Part shown: piece after piece, positions 13,978 through 21,698 of the stretch
Layout of the letters: every line of letters begins with the position of its first letter
How positions within the stretch are numbered: position 1 is the stretch's first letter
Virus record (IMG/VR): IMGVR_UViG_3300001282_000083
Location: 1 to 21,698 of that record
Length of the DNA stretch: 21,698 nucleotides
From: a virus
Direction: 5' to 3' (one strand)
Notes under the pieces: generated by a model
What the model was told of the DNA's origin: nothing
Seen by the model: only the letters and a program-made list of their open reading frames with translations
Databases searched by the model: none
Translations under genes and position numbers: made by a program

Positions 13978-14649
13978 ATGGCAACAAACGTTCGTAATAT
14001 TATTATCGGTGCAGCAAGAATTTTTATTTCTGCAAAGGACTCAACATCACCAGACTGGTCTGACTCATATCAGGATGGTCTAGATCCATTCGCTGTTAGC
14101 CCACAACCAACAGGTTCATACGTCTCAGACGCAAATCTTGGATCAGGTAAGGTTTTGGACTCAACAAAGTGGAAGGACGTCGGATTCACATCCGAAGGTC
14201 TTGAAGTTATGTATGAACCAACATACGGTGAAGTAGAAGTTGACCAGCAGCTCGACGTTGCGAAGCTCTTCAAGTCTTCACAGCGTGTTATGCTTCGTAC
14301 AACTCTTACAGAAGGTACACTTCGTAACCTTATGGTGGTCTTTGGTGAAAAAGAATCAAATCTTAAGTCTTATGACAGCGTAGCTGACTCCCGTCTTGAT
14401 CTCTCAGTAGGTGCTCTTAACGAAGAGCCAACAGAGCGTCAATTCATTGCAGTTGGAAACGCACCAACAACCGCCACAGGTGGAGACCGTGAGCGTATTT
14501 ACTATGCTCGTCGTGTTCTTTCTGTTGAATCTTCAACACACTCATTGCGTCGTAACGAAGCTACAGTTTTCCCAGTGACATTCCGTCTCTTGGGTGACCC
14601 ACGCTACTCAGACACATACGGAAGAATCGTTGATCGCTTGATCGGCTAA
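13978..14649 (+). CDS. Major tail tube protein
   Basis: This 223-aa protein begins MATNVRNIIIGAARIFIS and has the core pattern WKDVGFTSEGLEVMYEPTYG followed by EVEVDQQLDVAKLFKSS and VMLRTTLTEGTLRNLMVV. That pattern is characteristic of actinophage major tail proteins. The protein polymerises as stacked hexamers around the tape measure to form the tube. It has one of the strongest ribosome sites of the window (GGAGGTGA) and CGT-biased Arg codons, both fitting a protein needed in hundreds of copies. It is isolated by a terminator downstream. Confidence 0.9.
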   Translation: MATNVRNIIIGAARIFISAKDSTSPDWSDSYQDGLDPFAVSPQPTGSYVSDANLGSGKVLDSTKWKDVGFTSEGLEVMYEPTYGEVEVDQQLDVAKLFKSSQRVMLRTTLTEGTLRNLMVVFGEKESNLKSYDSVADSRLDLSVGALNEEPTERQFIAVGNAPTTATGGDRERIYYARRVLSVESSTHSLRRNEATVFPVTFRLLGDPRYSDTYGRIVDRLIG

Positions 14650-14667
14650 ATTTAACCAAAATTGGCT

Positions 14668-14705
14668 AGACCCCCTCCAGAAATGGCGGGGGTCTTGTCT
14701 TTTTA
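14668..14705 (+). terminator. GAAA-capped hairpin terminator after major tail gene
   Basis: AGACCCCC (14668-14675) pairs with GGGGGTCT (14688-14695). An inner CCA-GAAA-TGG (14677-14686) continues the helix with one mismatch and a GNRA-type tetraloop. TTGTCTTTTTAT follows. This is a classical intrinsic terminator. Confidence 0.88.
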
Positions 14706-14723
14706 TATTATTGTTGCTATAAT
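14695..14723 (+). promoter_or_regulatory. Strong promoter overlapping the terminator tail
   Basis: TTGTCT (14695-14700), a 17-base spacer ending in TGC, and TATAAT (14718-14723) form the best promoter of the window. Its -35 shares bases with the terminator's right arm and T tract. AGGAGGT (14738-14744) follows for the TTG start at 14749. Confidence 0.7.
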
Positions 14724-14748
14724 TATTAAGACTATTTAGGAGGTCACT

Positions 14749-15084
14749 TTGGCTACCCAGCTATACGATATTGTAGAAGTAGAACTACAGGACGGCAGAA
14801 AGGTAACATTAAAACCGCTGCCAATTAAACGACTAAAGGAATTTATGAAGGTCGTTACAAAATTAGATACAGTAAAAGATGAAGAAGAAGCAATTGATAT
14901 TTTTATCGAGGCTTGTGCAATCGCTTTGAAGAAAAGCTTGCCAGAACTAGCCGATAATAAAGAGGCTCTAGAGGAAGCTCTGGACGTTCCGACTATTTGG
15001 AAAATTATGGAGGTCTGCGGAGGTATTAAGCTAGGCGACCCAAATTTAATAGCGGCAGCGGCCAAGATGAGTGGAACCAACTAA
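14749..15084 (+). CDS. Tail assembly chaperone, short form
   Basis: This 111-aa protein starts at a TTG with AGGAGGT upstream. The pattern VTLKPLPIKRLKEFMKVVTKL, an acidic helix region, and DVPTIWKIMEVCGGIKLGDP near the C-terminus match the first open frame of siphophage tail assembly chaperones (G of the lambda G/GT pair). It probably coats the tape measure protein during tube assembly. A -1 slippery site near its 3' end joins it to the following open frame. The position directly before the tape measure gene is universal for this pair. Confidence 0.88.
   Translation: MATQLYDIVEVELQDGRKVTLKPLPIKRLKEFMKVVTKLDTVKDEEEAIDIFIEACAIALKKSLPELADNKEALEEALDVPTIWKIMEVCGGIKLGDPNLIAAAAKMSGTN
15039..15048 (+). 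other. Programmed -1 frameshift site (overlapping CCCAAAT and AAATTTA)
   Basis: In the frame of the short chaperone the codons read GAC CCA AAT TTA. Both C CCA AAT and A AAT TTA fit the X XXY YYZ rule, so two slippery heptamers overlap in CCCAAATTTA. The -1 frame is open from 15030 (after TAA at 15027-15029) to 15461. No strong downstream stem is obvious to me. Confidence 0.8.
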
Positions 15085-15461
15085 CAAATAAAACCAAGTC
15101 TTCCACAACGTGGGAGAATCTTGATCTCGCTGCCTTAGAAAAACAAGCTTTCCTTCTTGGTATTTGGAAAAACTACGAGGAATTAGAAGAGAGTATTTCT
15201 CTCGTTGAACTTATTCATACTCTAGAAGAGGCGAATAAGAAAGAGTACGAGGACAAGAAGTTCCTTGCTGCCCTACAAGGGGTGGACTTGGATGAAGGAA
15301 ATTCTTCAGGTGCTAAAACATTTGAAGATATTAGGAGGGAAGCACTGGGAGACGATCCTGCTACAAACGATGTGGCTAACCTTAAGGGATCACTTGCAAG
15401 ACAAGAAGGCTTTGGTGTAGGCCAAGGTTTAATGTACGAAGAGTGGGACGCTAGGGCGTAA
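15048..15461 (+). CDS. Tail assembly chaperone, frameshifted extension (GT-like T domain)
   Basis: This -1 frame segment has no usable start codon of its own near its beginning and would be read after slippage at 15039-15048. That gives a fusion of 100 residues of the short form plus about 137 residues. It reads TWENLDLAALEKQAFLLGIW, then YEELEESISLVELIHTLEE, KKEYEDKKFLAALQGVDLDE, and ends GFGVGQGLMYEEWDARA. These are recurrent features of the second chaperone frame in actinophages. The fusion is thought to bind the major tail protein and bring it to the tape measure. The region is listed here because it would otherwise look like a gap between 15085 and 15490. Confidence 0.85.
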   Translation, partial: NSGSGQDEWNQLTNKTKSSTTWENLDLAALEKQAFLLGIWKNYEELEESISLVELIHTLEEANKKEYEDKKFLAALQGVDLDEGNSSGAKTFEDIRREALGDDPATNDVANLKGSLARQEGFGVGQGLMYEEWDARA

Positions 15462-15475
15462 TAGGATCGAAAATC

Positions 15476-15484
15476 TGGGATAAT
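15476..15484 (+). promoter_or_regulatory. Extended -10 promoter, probably giving a leaderless tape measure transcript
   Basis: TGG-GATAAT (15476-15484), followed by TAG, lies six bases before the ATG at 15491, the same spacing as at 6504. There is no Shine-Dalgarno site and no clear -35. Confidence 0.5.
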
Positions 15485-15490
15485 TAGCAT

Positions 15491-18400
15491 ATGGCCCAAC
15501 AAGTTGTAATTAGCTTTAATGCGAATGCCAACTTTTCCGATTTAATCGGGGAAGTTCGTCGTGCAAACGCAGAAATTGCTACGCTTCAAACACAGCTTAA
15601 TGGGCTTGGGTCTGCTTCATATGCCTCTTTAAACAACTTAAATTCACAGTTTATTGAGGGTATGCGTAATACCCGTTTATGGTCTTCGTCATTCGTAGAC
15701 GTAACAAATGAAACAAGAGAATTTGGTCGGCACTTAGACCAAGGTAGATTGAAGCTAAAAGATTATTTCCGAGAATTTAATACACAAGTTCGGGGCCAAA
15801 GAGGAATGATCAGAAGACTTGCTGAAGAGCAGGTCAAATTGCAGAGATCTATATTAACAACGACGGTTGGTCCACAGGGTGAAGCTAGAAACATTTTGTC
15901 AACACCCACAGGTCTAGATAGACTTGACCCATCAACAATGAAGGCTCTACGTGCAGAGCAGTTCAAAATTATTGGAAGATCCATTCAAGGTGTCTCTACA
16001 GAGCTTATTAACTTAGGTAAAAACACCCAGTGGGCTGGCCGTCAGTTAACAGTTGGTTTAACAGTTCCCCTAACAATTTTTGCATCAACAGCAGCAAATG
16101 CATTCCGTGAAACAGACAAGCAACTCACACGTTTGGCTAAGGTTTATGGAGATATAGGTGGGGCAACCACAACAGAGATTGAAAGAATAAAAACTCAGAC
16201 AGCTAGTTTAGCTAAAGAGTTAGCATCATCTCTAGGTGCTGCAGCAAATGAAACTATAGGATTGGCTGCTGATATTGCAGCGACTGGTAAAACAGGAAAT
16301 GAGTTGTTAGAGTCTGTAGCAGAAACTACACGTCTTGCGATCCTTGGTGAAGTAGATAGACAAGAGGCTATGTCAGCAACTCTATCTCTACAAAGCGCAT
16401 TTAATTTAAATACTAAAGAGCTAGCAGAATCAATTAACTTCCTTAACGCAGTTGAAAACCAAACTTCTACATCTCTCAACGACCTTGTAGTAGCAATCCC
16501 TAAAGCAGGTCCTGTTGTCAGACAGCTCGGTGGAGACGTACAAGATCTAGCACTATTCCTTACCGCTATGCGTGAGGGTGGTATTAACGCAGCAGAATCA
16601 GCTAACGCACTAAAGTCTGGCCTTGCTTCTATAATTAACCCAACAGAAAAAACTGTTGATGTTATGAGTAATTTTGGTGTGGATATCTTGAGCATAGTTA
16701 ACTCAAATGCTGGAGATCTTGTAGGAACAGTATCTGCATTAAAGGATGCTCTAAATACACTTAACCCACTAGCTAGAGCACAAGCAATTGAGCAGCTATT
16801 CGGTAAGTTCCAGTTTGCTCGTATGTCAGCATTGTTTGATAACTTGGGCAGAAGTGGAAGCCAGACCTTACAGGTTATGGAATTGATGGGGGCATCAACA
16901 GCAGACCTAGCAGCAATTGCTGAGCGAGAATTAACAACATTAACAGAGTCTGCATCAGGTAAGTTTGCTAGACAGATGGAAACACTTAAGGCAAACCTAG
17001 CATTGGCTGGAGAAGGATTCCTTGGAATATTCTCAAAGGTTATTGGTGTAGTAAACAAGCTTATGGACGGATTTAATAACCTACCAGACGGCGCAAAGAC
17101 AGTTCTTACAATTATAGGTGCCATAGTTGGACTAGCTGGACCACTAATCATGCTTTCTGGTGTATTCCTTAACTTTATTGGATACGTAGTAAAGTCTATT
17201 GGATTCTTGGGAAGACTATTTACAAGTACTAAGAAATTTGAATTACTAGATGAACAGATGATGGCGGTAAAGCTATCTGGAGATAAGGCTGCTAATGCTA
17301 TGTATAGCGAAGCAGATGCTGCAAAAGCAGCAGCAATGCAAATACAAAATCTTATCTCAAGAATGAGAGAGTTAGTAGAACTACAAAATACTTATGCAGC
17401 AGGAGCAGAAGCAGCACCTGGCTTTGCAGGATCTAGATTTATGCCTTCACCAGAGTTTGGAACAGGCAGCGGAGTAAGACCTACGGGAATTGAAAGATCA
17501 CACTTGCTTAATAGAGCAAGACGTAGAGCAATCATGGGGGATGTTGGGCTAACAGACGAAGAATTGGTAAAGGTATCTGGAGTTTCTGGCGGAAGAAAGA
17601 CAGCTGGCGTAGGAAATATTAATAACCCACTAGAAGCATTAAACGCTCCAGTTATTGCGGTACCAGCAGATAGTATTGCTGCACAAATCCAAGGAGCTTT
17701 TGCAGAGAGTATGCCAAACACTATAGTTGCTCCAGGCACAACATTTGAGCAAAAGAGAGGCATGCTTTCAGATATTGCCGCAGGCGGAACAAACAAAGAA
17801 GCTCAAAAAATTATGGCTGCTGCTATGAGAGATCCAGAAAGATACAATGTTGGTATAGAACAGGTTTTCCAAACCAGCGAAGAGTATGCAAAGATTCAAG
17901 CAACACATGTTGCAAATATGACAGCTATTAATGATGCATACAAGGGAAGCGCAGTAGAGGGCGAAAAGTTTGCAAACCAAATGAAAGATGCTTGGACAAA
18001 AGAATTTGCTGCTACACAAGATCCAGCAGCTGCAGCAAGAGCAGCGGCACAGTTGGCTAGAGAAAGAATAGGAACTAGCTATGATGATGTTATATCCACA
18101 ACAAACGCAAGCATACTAAGAGCATTTGAAGATGGCGGTGCTGACTCTGCAGTTATTGAAGCAACAAAGAGAGAGGTCGCTGCTATGCAGGGTGGCATAC
18201 TAAAGAATGCAGCGGCAACAACAGTAGAAAGAACTGGAAGACTTTCATTAGCAATTGCACAGGCTTCTGCACAGATAGATGCAGTAATGAATGCAGAAGA
18301 GATTAAAGTTAAGACTGGAACTAAGAGTTTAGGAACTGCTACAGTAAAAATGGTAGATGGAGTTGTTCAAGTAATAACAGAATCTGGCAGAGTCTTGTCT

Positions 18401-21043
18401 GAAGATGCAGTAAAGAACCCACAAATAAAAGCTAAAATCGCAGAGCTTAGAGCTAAAAAAGCTCAGCTAGAACAAGAAAAAGTTAAAGAAATTCAAGAGA
18501 TTATCAATATAGAGAACGCTGGCATATCAACATTAGCAGCGGATAGCCCAGCAGCTAAGGTAGGACTTCTTGGAAGAGCAAAGAATGGTATGCGTGGAAT
18601 GTTTACTGGAAGGGCTGGACTAGGTTCTTCTATGGCTATGATGGGCTTAGGAATGGCTACATCTATGGTTCCACAAACTGGTGGGGTTGGAAATATTGCA
18701 GGCGGAGCAATGATGGGTGCATCGATGGGTATGATGTTTGGTGCTCCAGGTGCAGCAGTAGGAGCAGCATTGGGTGCTTTAGTTCCTGCAATTAAGATGA
18801 CTATAGATTATTTTAAGAAGTTGGCAGATATACAAGCATTAAGTATTAGACAATACCAGATAGATAAAGAGTATGCAAAAGCTGCTGGATTAAGCTTAAA
18901 GACAATTGGAGATATACAGTTAACACAAGTAACTGGTAAATCTGAAGAAGCGGCAAGCGCATTAGAGATACTAGCCCAAGCTGCACTAGAAGCAGCAACA
19001 TCTACATCAACTGGTGCCTTGCGTGAAAAGACAAAGGGAGCGGACAGCTTTAAGGAAGTTCAAGATGAGTTCTTAAGCCAGTATCTAAGTTATATTGCTG
19101 CAGGAGTATCAGAAGAAACCGCTAAGCAAATGATGGCTGCTATTCTTAAAGCTGCAGGCAAAGAAGGATTCGCTACAGATCTAAAGATGCTTCTTGCAGG
19201 AGAGTCTGGAGTAACTCAAACTGGAGCATTAAAGAGAAACCTAGAAAGAATTAAGGGTAGTGCTGGATCAGTTGTTGGAACTGAATTCTCAACATTATTG
19301 GGTCAAGCAGGACAGTTCGGTATCGACCAGGGAATAGCTCAAAGAATGGCTATGTATGGAGAGGATGCTAGTGGCTTTAGTCCTGAAGCAGCTAAATACA
19401 TAACAGATTTAACAACAGCCTATCAAAAATTAAATGCAGCACAAAGAGACAATGTATATTTTGGAACTGCTACAAAGCAGGCCATTGAAGCTATAAATAA
19501 TGCAATGGCTAACTCAGATGCTGCAACATTTGCAGAAGCAATGAAAGAAGTTGCTGGTTCTGGTCTTATTACTCAGGAAGTAGTTGATGGAGTAGCTGGA
19601 TCAATTGAGGGATTAACAAGGACAGACAAAACGGTTCTTGAAGGTTTAAAGAAAAATGGTGTTGATTCAGAAGCTCAAATGCTGGCACTTAAGATGCGTA
19701 TTGAGGGAATTATTCCTAGCCTAGAAGCAGTTAAGAATTTTGATGGAATGAGAATCCGTGCCTACTTTGAGTTGTATCAAGCAAATCAAGCATTAGACAA
19801 AGCGAAGTCAGACTTGCAAGCATCGCTACAGGGAATGTTTGCTGGTGGAGCAGCAGGACCAAATAAAGATGCTCAGAAGAAAGCAATTCAAGCACAGATC
19901 GATGCGCTTGAAGAAATTGAGCGTAAAGAAAAGAATATTAATAAGATCAAGGAGCTTCAACTTAAGTACGAAGAAAAGCGTAGAAGCTTAGCGTTAGATT
20001 ATCTAGGAGCATTAAGTTCTGGAGATATGGAAGGTGCTTTAAGAGCACAGCTAGAAATGCAAGCAGAGTCCGCTAGATTCTTAAAAGAAAAAGCAGAGAC
20101 TGAAAAAGAAATTGCTAGAGACGACAAGAAAAAAGCACTTCAAGATAAGCTAAAAGCATTAGATAACGCTGCTGCTGGATCTGTAGCTAATGTAGCCAAC
20201 AAAGCTAAAGATCTAGAAAAGAATATTAATGATGCTATACAGACTGTTCTTGGAGGATTCCAAAAGGATGGTAAGGTAACAGTATCATTTAAAGAGTTTG
20301 TGGAGAGCGAAGCATTTAGAAACTTTGAGTCTAAATTCAAGGGTGCTCTTTCTGGAGACGCTTTGCAAAAAGCAATGGCAACATTAAAAGCATCATTTAA
20401 GCAGTTAGAAGCAGATCTGGCTAATGTCGGAGGATTGACCGATGGTCCTGGTACATCAAAGAGCCCAAGAGATATTACAGTGGCGGCGGCAGCAGCTGGA
20501 ATTACAAGTGCTGAAGGAAAAGACGGTGTTGCAACAGCACTTAGTGGAGACCAGAAACGAAAGCTGCTCTCATATCTTGCTGGACGTGGAGAGTCTTTTG
20601 TTGAAAATGAAATAGTAACCTTATTTGGTGAAAAGTATAGATATGATAAAGACAAAAATGACCTTATTAGAAATGATAAGAAGTGGATGGGCGGTAAGGT
20701 TCGTGGATATTATGGTGGCGGATTTATAACTGGTCCAGGAAATAGCGTTTCAGATAGCATTAATATTTCTGCATCAAATAATGAGTTTATGATGAATGCT
20801 AGAGCAGTATCGAAGTACGGCGTAGCAAATATGGAAAAGATAAACAATAGAACATTAGATCCACGAGCATTTGAGACTATGCGTAATGCTGGTTCATATA
20901 ATGAGGGTGATGTTCGTGTTAATATTAATAATATAAATATTACAGATCCAGGCTGTTCACCAGAAGAAATTATTGCTAGAATTAAGAAGGACCTTGGTGC
21001 AGCCATCAAGAGAACAACTGATGATAGGAGGCTAAGCGTATGA
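15491..21043 (+). CDS. Tape measure protein
   Basis: At 1850 aa this is by far the longest gene and lies directly after the tail assembly chaperone. Residues about 176-225 (WAGRQLTVGLTVPLTIFAST) and about 347-386 (REGGINAAESANALKSGLAS) match the core of TP901-type tape measure proteins. Hydrophobic stretches lie at about 538-573 and 1043-1103, the second rich in Met and Gly. Residues about 1456-1570 are a long charged coiled coil. The C-terminus has a GGGFITGPGNSVSDSI motif followed by NNEFMMNARAVSKYGV (about 1740-1780), the usual tape measure ending. It sets tail length (very roughly 0.15 nm per residue, so near 270 nm) and is ejected ahead of DNA, probably crossing the membrane. I see no peptidase motif. 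The mRNA start is probably leaderless. Confidence 0.93.
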   Translation: MAQQVVISFNANANFSDLIGEVRRANAEIATLQTQLNGLGSASYASLNNLNSQFIEGMRNTRLWSSSFVDVTNETREFGRHLDQGRLKLKDYFREFNTQVRGQRGMIRRLAEEQVKLQRSILTTTVGPQGEARNILSTPTGLDRLDPSTMKALRAEQFKIIGRSIQGVSTELINLGKNTQWAGRQLTVGLTVPLTIFASTAANAFRETDKQLTRLAKVYGDIGGATTTEIERIKTQTASLAKELASSLGAAANETIGLAADIAATGKTGNELLESVAETTRLAILGEVDRQEAMSATLSLQSAFNLNTKELAESINFLNAVENQTSTSLNDLVVAIPKAGPVVRQLGGDVQDLALFLTAMREGGINAAESANALKSGLASIINPTEKTVDVMSNFGVDILSIVNSNAGDLVGTVSALKDALNTLNPLARAQAIEQLFGKFQFARMSALFDNLGRSGSQTLQVMELMGASTADLAAIAERELTTLTESASGKFARQMETLKANLALAGEGFLGIFSKVIGVVNKLMDGFNNLPDGAKTVLTIIGAIVGLAGPLIMLSGVFLNFIGYVVKSIGFLGRLFTSTKKFELLDEQMMAVKLSGDKAANAMYSEADAAKAAAMQIQNLISRMRELVELQNTYAAGAEAAPGFAGSRFMPSPEFGTGSGVRPTGIERSHLLNRARRRAIMGDVGLTDEELVKVSGVSGGRKTAGVGNINNPLEALNAPVIAVPADSIAAQIQGAFAESMPNTIVAPGTTFEQKRGMLSDIAAGGTNKEAQKIMAAAMRDPERYNVGIEQVFQTSEEYAKIQATHVANMTAINDAYKGSAVEGEKFANQMKDAWTKEFAATQDPAAAARAAAQLARERIGTSYDDVISTTNASILRAFEDGGADSAVIEATKREVAAMQGGILKNAAATTVERTGRLSLAIAQASAQIDAVMNAEEIKVKTGTKSLGTATVKMVDGVVQVITESGRVLSEDAVKNPQIKAKIAELRAKKAQLEQEKVKEIQEIINIENAGISTLAADSPAAKVGLLGRAKNGMRGMFTGRAGLGSSMAMMGLGMATSMVPQTGGVGNIAGGAMMGASMGMMFGAPGAAVGAALGALVPAIKMTIDYFKKLADIQALSIRQYQIDKEYAKAAGLSLKTIGDIQLTQVTGKSEEAASALEILAQAALEAATSTSTGALREKTKGADSFKEVQDEFLSQYLSYIAAGVSEETAKQMMAAILKAAGKEGFATDLKMLLAGESGVTQTGALKRNLERIKGSAGSVVGTEFSTLLGQAGQFGIDQGIAQRMAMYGEDASGFSPEAAKYITDLTTAYQKLNAAQRDNVYFGTATKQAIEAINNAMANSDAATFAEAMKEVAGSGLITQEVVDGVAGSIEGLTRTDKTVLEGLKKNGVDSEAQMLALKMRIEGIIPSLEAVKNFDGMRIRAYFELYQANQALDKAKSDLQASLQGMFAGGAAGPNKDAQKKAIQAQIDALEEIERKEKNINKIKELQLKYEEKRRSLALDYLGALSSGDMEGALRAQLEMQAESARFLKEKAETEKEIARDDKKKALQDKLKALDNAAAGSVANVANKAKDLEKNINDAIQTVLGGFQKDGKVTVSFKEFVESEAFRNFESKFKGALSGDALQKAMATLKASFKQLEADLANVGGLTDGPGTSKSPRDITVAAAAAGITSAEGKDGVATALSGDQKRKLLSYLAGRGESFVENEIVTLFGEKYRYDKDKNDLIRNDKKWMGGKVRGYYGGGFITGPGNSVSDSINISASNNEFMMNARAVSKYGVANMEKINNRTLDPRAFETMRNAGSYNEGDVRVNINNINITDPGCSPEEIIARIKKDLGAAIKRTTDDRRLSV

Positions 21044-21495
21044 GTTGGGTAGTAAATGGACTTAAGGATTCCCTTATTTATGTAAAGGGAGTTGGGGCTA
21101 CATCCTACACAAAAATAACAGACCATAACAGACGCCCCCTAGGAATAAGCATTGAAGAAATATCAACATCTCAAAGAACAGCAAACGGAACTATGCGTAA
21201 AAATGTCATCGCTCAAAAGCATAGCTTTAATATTTCTTGGGAAGATGTTCCAAACACCTCTACCTATACTGTAGATGGTGGGTGGGGTGCAAGTCAAATA
21301 TACGAGTTTTACAAGAATAACAAGCAGCCTTTTTATATTAAGATAGTACAAAAATTCAGTACAACAGGTACTGATGCATTTCAGGAGTTTTTAGTTAATT
21401 TCTCATCGTGTTCGTTTGATATAGTCAAGCGTAATCCAAGTGCGACTACACCATACATACGCATGAATATGAACATATCGCTAGAGGAGGTTTAA
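21040..21495 (+). CDS. Distal/minor tail protein
   Basis: This 151-aa protein overlaps the tape measure stop (ATGA), with AGGAGG eight bases upstream. It begins MSWVVNGLKDSLIYVKGVG and continues with aromatic, beta-rich sequence (KHSFNISWEDVPNTSTYTVD, GGWGASQIYEFYKNN, EFLVNFSSCSFDIVKRN). No named domain is recognised. Genes directly after the tape measure encode distal tail or baseplate hub components, and a tube-like or hub-like beta fold would fit. The functional call rests on position. Confidence 0.65.
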   Translation: MSWVVNGLKDSLIYVKGVGATSYTKITDHNRRPLGISIEEISTSQRTANGTMRKNVIAQKHSFNISWEDVPNTSTYTVDGGWGASQIYEFYKNNKQPFYIKIVQKFSTTGTDAFQEFLVNFSSCSFDIVKRNPSATTPYIRMNMNISLEEV

Positions 21496-21698
21496 TGTTA
21501 AATTTCCCAGCTATTAAGACCAAGATTGACACGTCTCATAATATAGAGCCATCCCAGAAGGTGTGGCTTGAATGGAACTATAATGCTACGGCAGGAATCC
21601 AAGAGATGGGTATTGATGACGTAAAGCTATATGAGTGGGACAATGATAAGTCTGAGTTAAAAGTTCTAGAGACATCTACGGTATACAACAAATATTAC
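21495..21698 (+). CDS. Minor tail protein (3' truncated by window end)
   Basis: The ATG overlaps the previous TAA by one base (TAATG), and GAGGAGG lies four bases upstream. Sixty-eight residues are visible (MLNFPAIKTKIDTSHNIEPS, then VWLEWNYNA and KLYEWDNDKSELKVLE), after which the window ends with the frame open. The place after the distal tail gene suggests another minor tail or hub protein. The visible part is too short to name a family. Confidence 0.65.
   Translation, partial: MLNFPAIKTKIDTSHNIEPSQKVWLEWNYNATAGIQEMGIDDVKLYEWDNDKSELKVLETSTVYNKYY

Noticed and set aside
13887-13997. A 36-codon open frame starting TTG in the gap before the major tail gene (MPQNLYPIKK inside it)
   Set aside because: It begins inside the end of the tail terminator gene and ends inside the major tail gene, with a poorly spaced ribosome site. 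The gap is better explained by a promoter and the GGAGGTGA site.
16195-17151. A 318-aa open frame on the minus strand inside the tape measure gene
   Set aside because: It has no ribosome site, lies wholly opposite a confident gene, and its Ser/Ala/Asn/Pro-heavy composition is the usual mirror of Ala/Gly/Glu-rich coding sequence.

Overview
This window is a continuous stretch of the structural (virion) module of a tailed phage or prophage with a long non-contractile tail (siphovirus type). Every gene is on the + strand and packing is tight. The head-to-tail order after position 6500 is classical: portal, prohead protease/scaffold, HK97-fold major capsid protein, neck and connector proteins, tail terminator, major tail tube protein, frameshifted tail assembly chaperone, tape measure protein and distal tail proteins. 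No terminase, integrase, lysis or replication gene is present, and I saw no tRNA, CRISPR array or insertion sequence. The DNA is AT-rich. Protein style (tail assembly chaperone pair, major tail protein, capsid protein, SAP-like connector), several apparently leaderless genes and GGAGGTGA ribosome sites suggest an actinobacterial host of low G+C, perhaps a freshwater or marine planktonic actinobacterium. The host is inference only.

Layout. (1) 1-6443: a host-recognition cassette. It holds the tail end of a glycine-rich fibre protein, a 582-aa fibre with a histidine-rich HxH array, a 518-aa protein with Ig-like and fibronectin-like domains, two small paralogous coiled-coil proteins, and an 814-aa protein with LamG-like (concanavalin-type) domains. 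(2) 6504-10776: head genes, namely a 109-aa unknown, portal, protease fused to scaffold (with a probable nested scaffold start) and major capsid protein. (3) 10799-14649: a strong terminator and new promoter, then connector and neck genes, tail terminator and major tail protein. (4) 14668-21698: a second strong terminator merged with a promoter, tail assembly chaperone with a -1 slippery site, an 1850-aa tape measure protein, and two distal tail genes, the last cut by the window end.

Regulation is the most interesting layer. Most modules start with an extended -10 promoter of the form TGN-TATAAT. Three genes (109-aa unknown, protease, tape measure) have such a -10 so close to the ATG that their transcripts should be leaderless or nearly so, while other genes have clear Shine-Dalgarno sites. 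The protease gene carries a strong internal ribosome site and an in-frame GTG that would make a free scaffold. The first connector gene has its Shine-Dalgarno site too far upstream, but a small hairpin lies exactly between the site and the start. The tail assembly chaperone carries two overlapping slippery heptamers. Two hairpin terminators bound the segment between capsid and tail chaperone.

No unknown defence or enzymatic system is evident. The novelty lies in expression control and in repeat architecture within the fibre genes.
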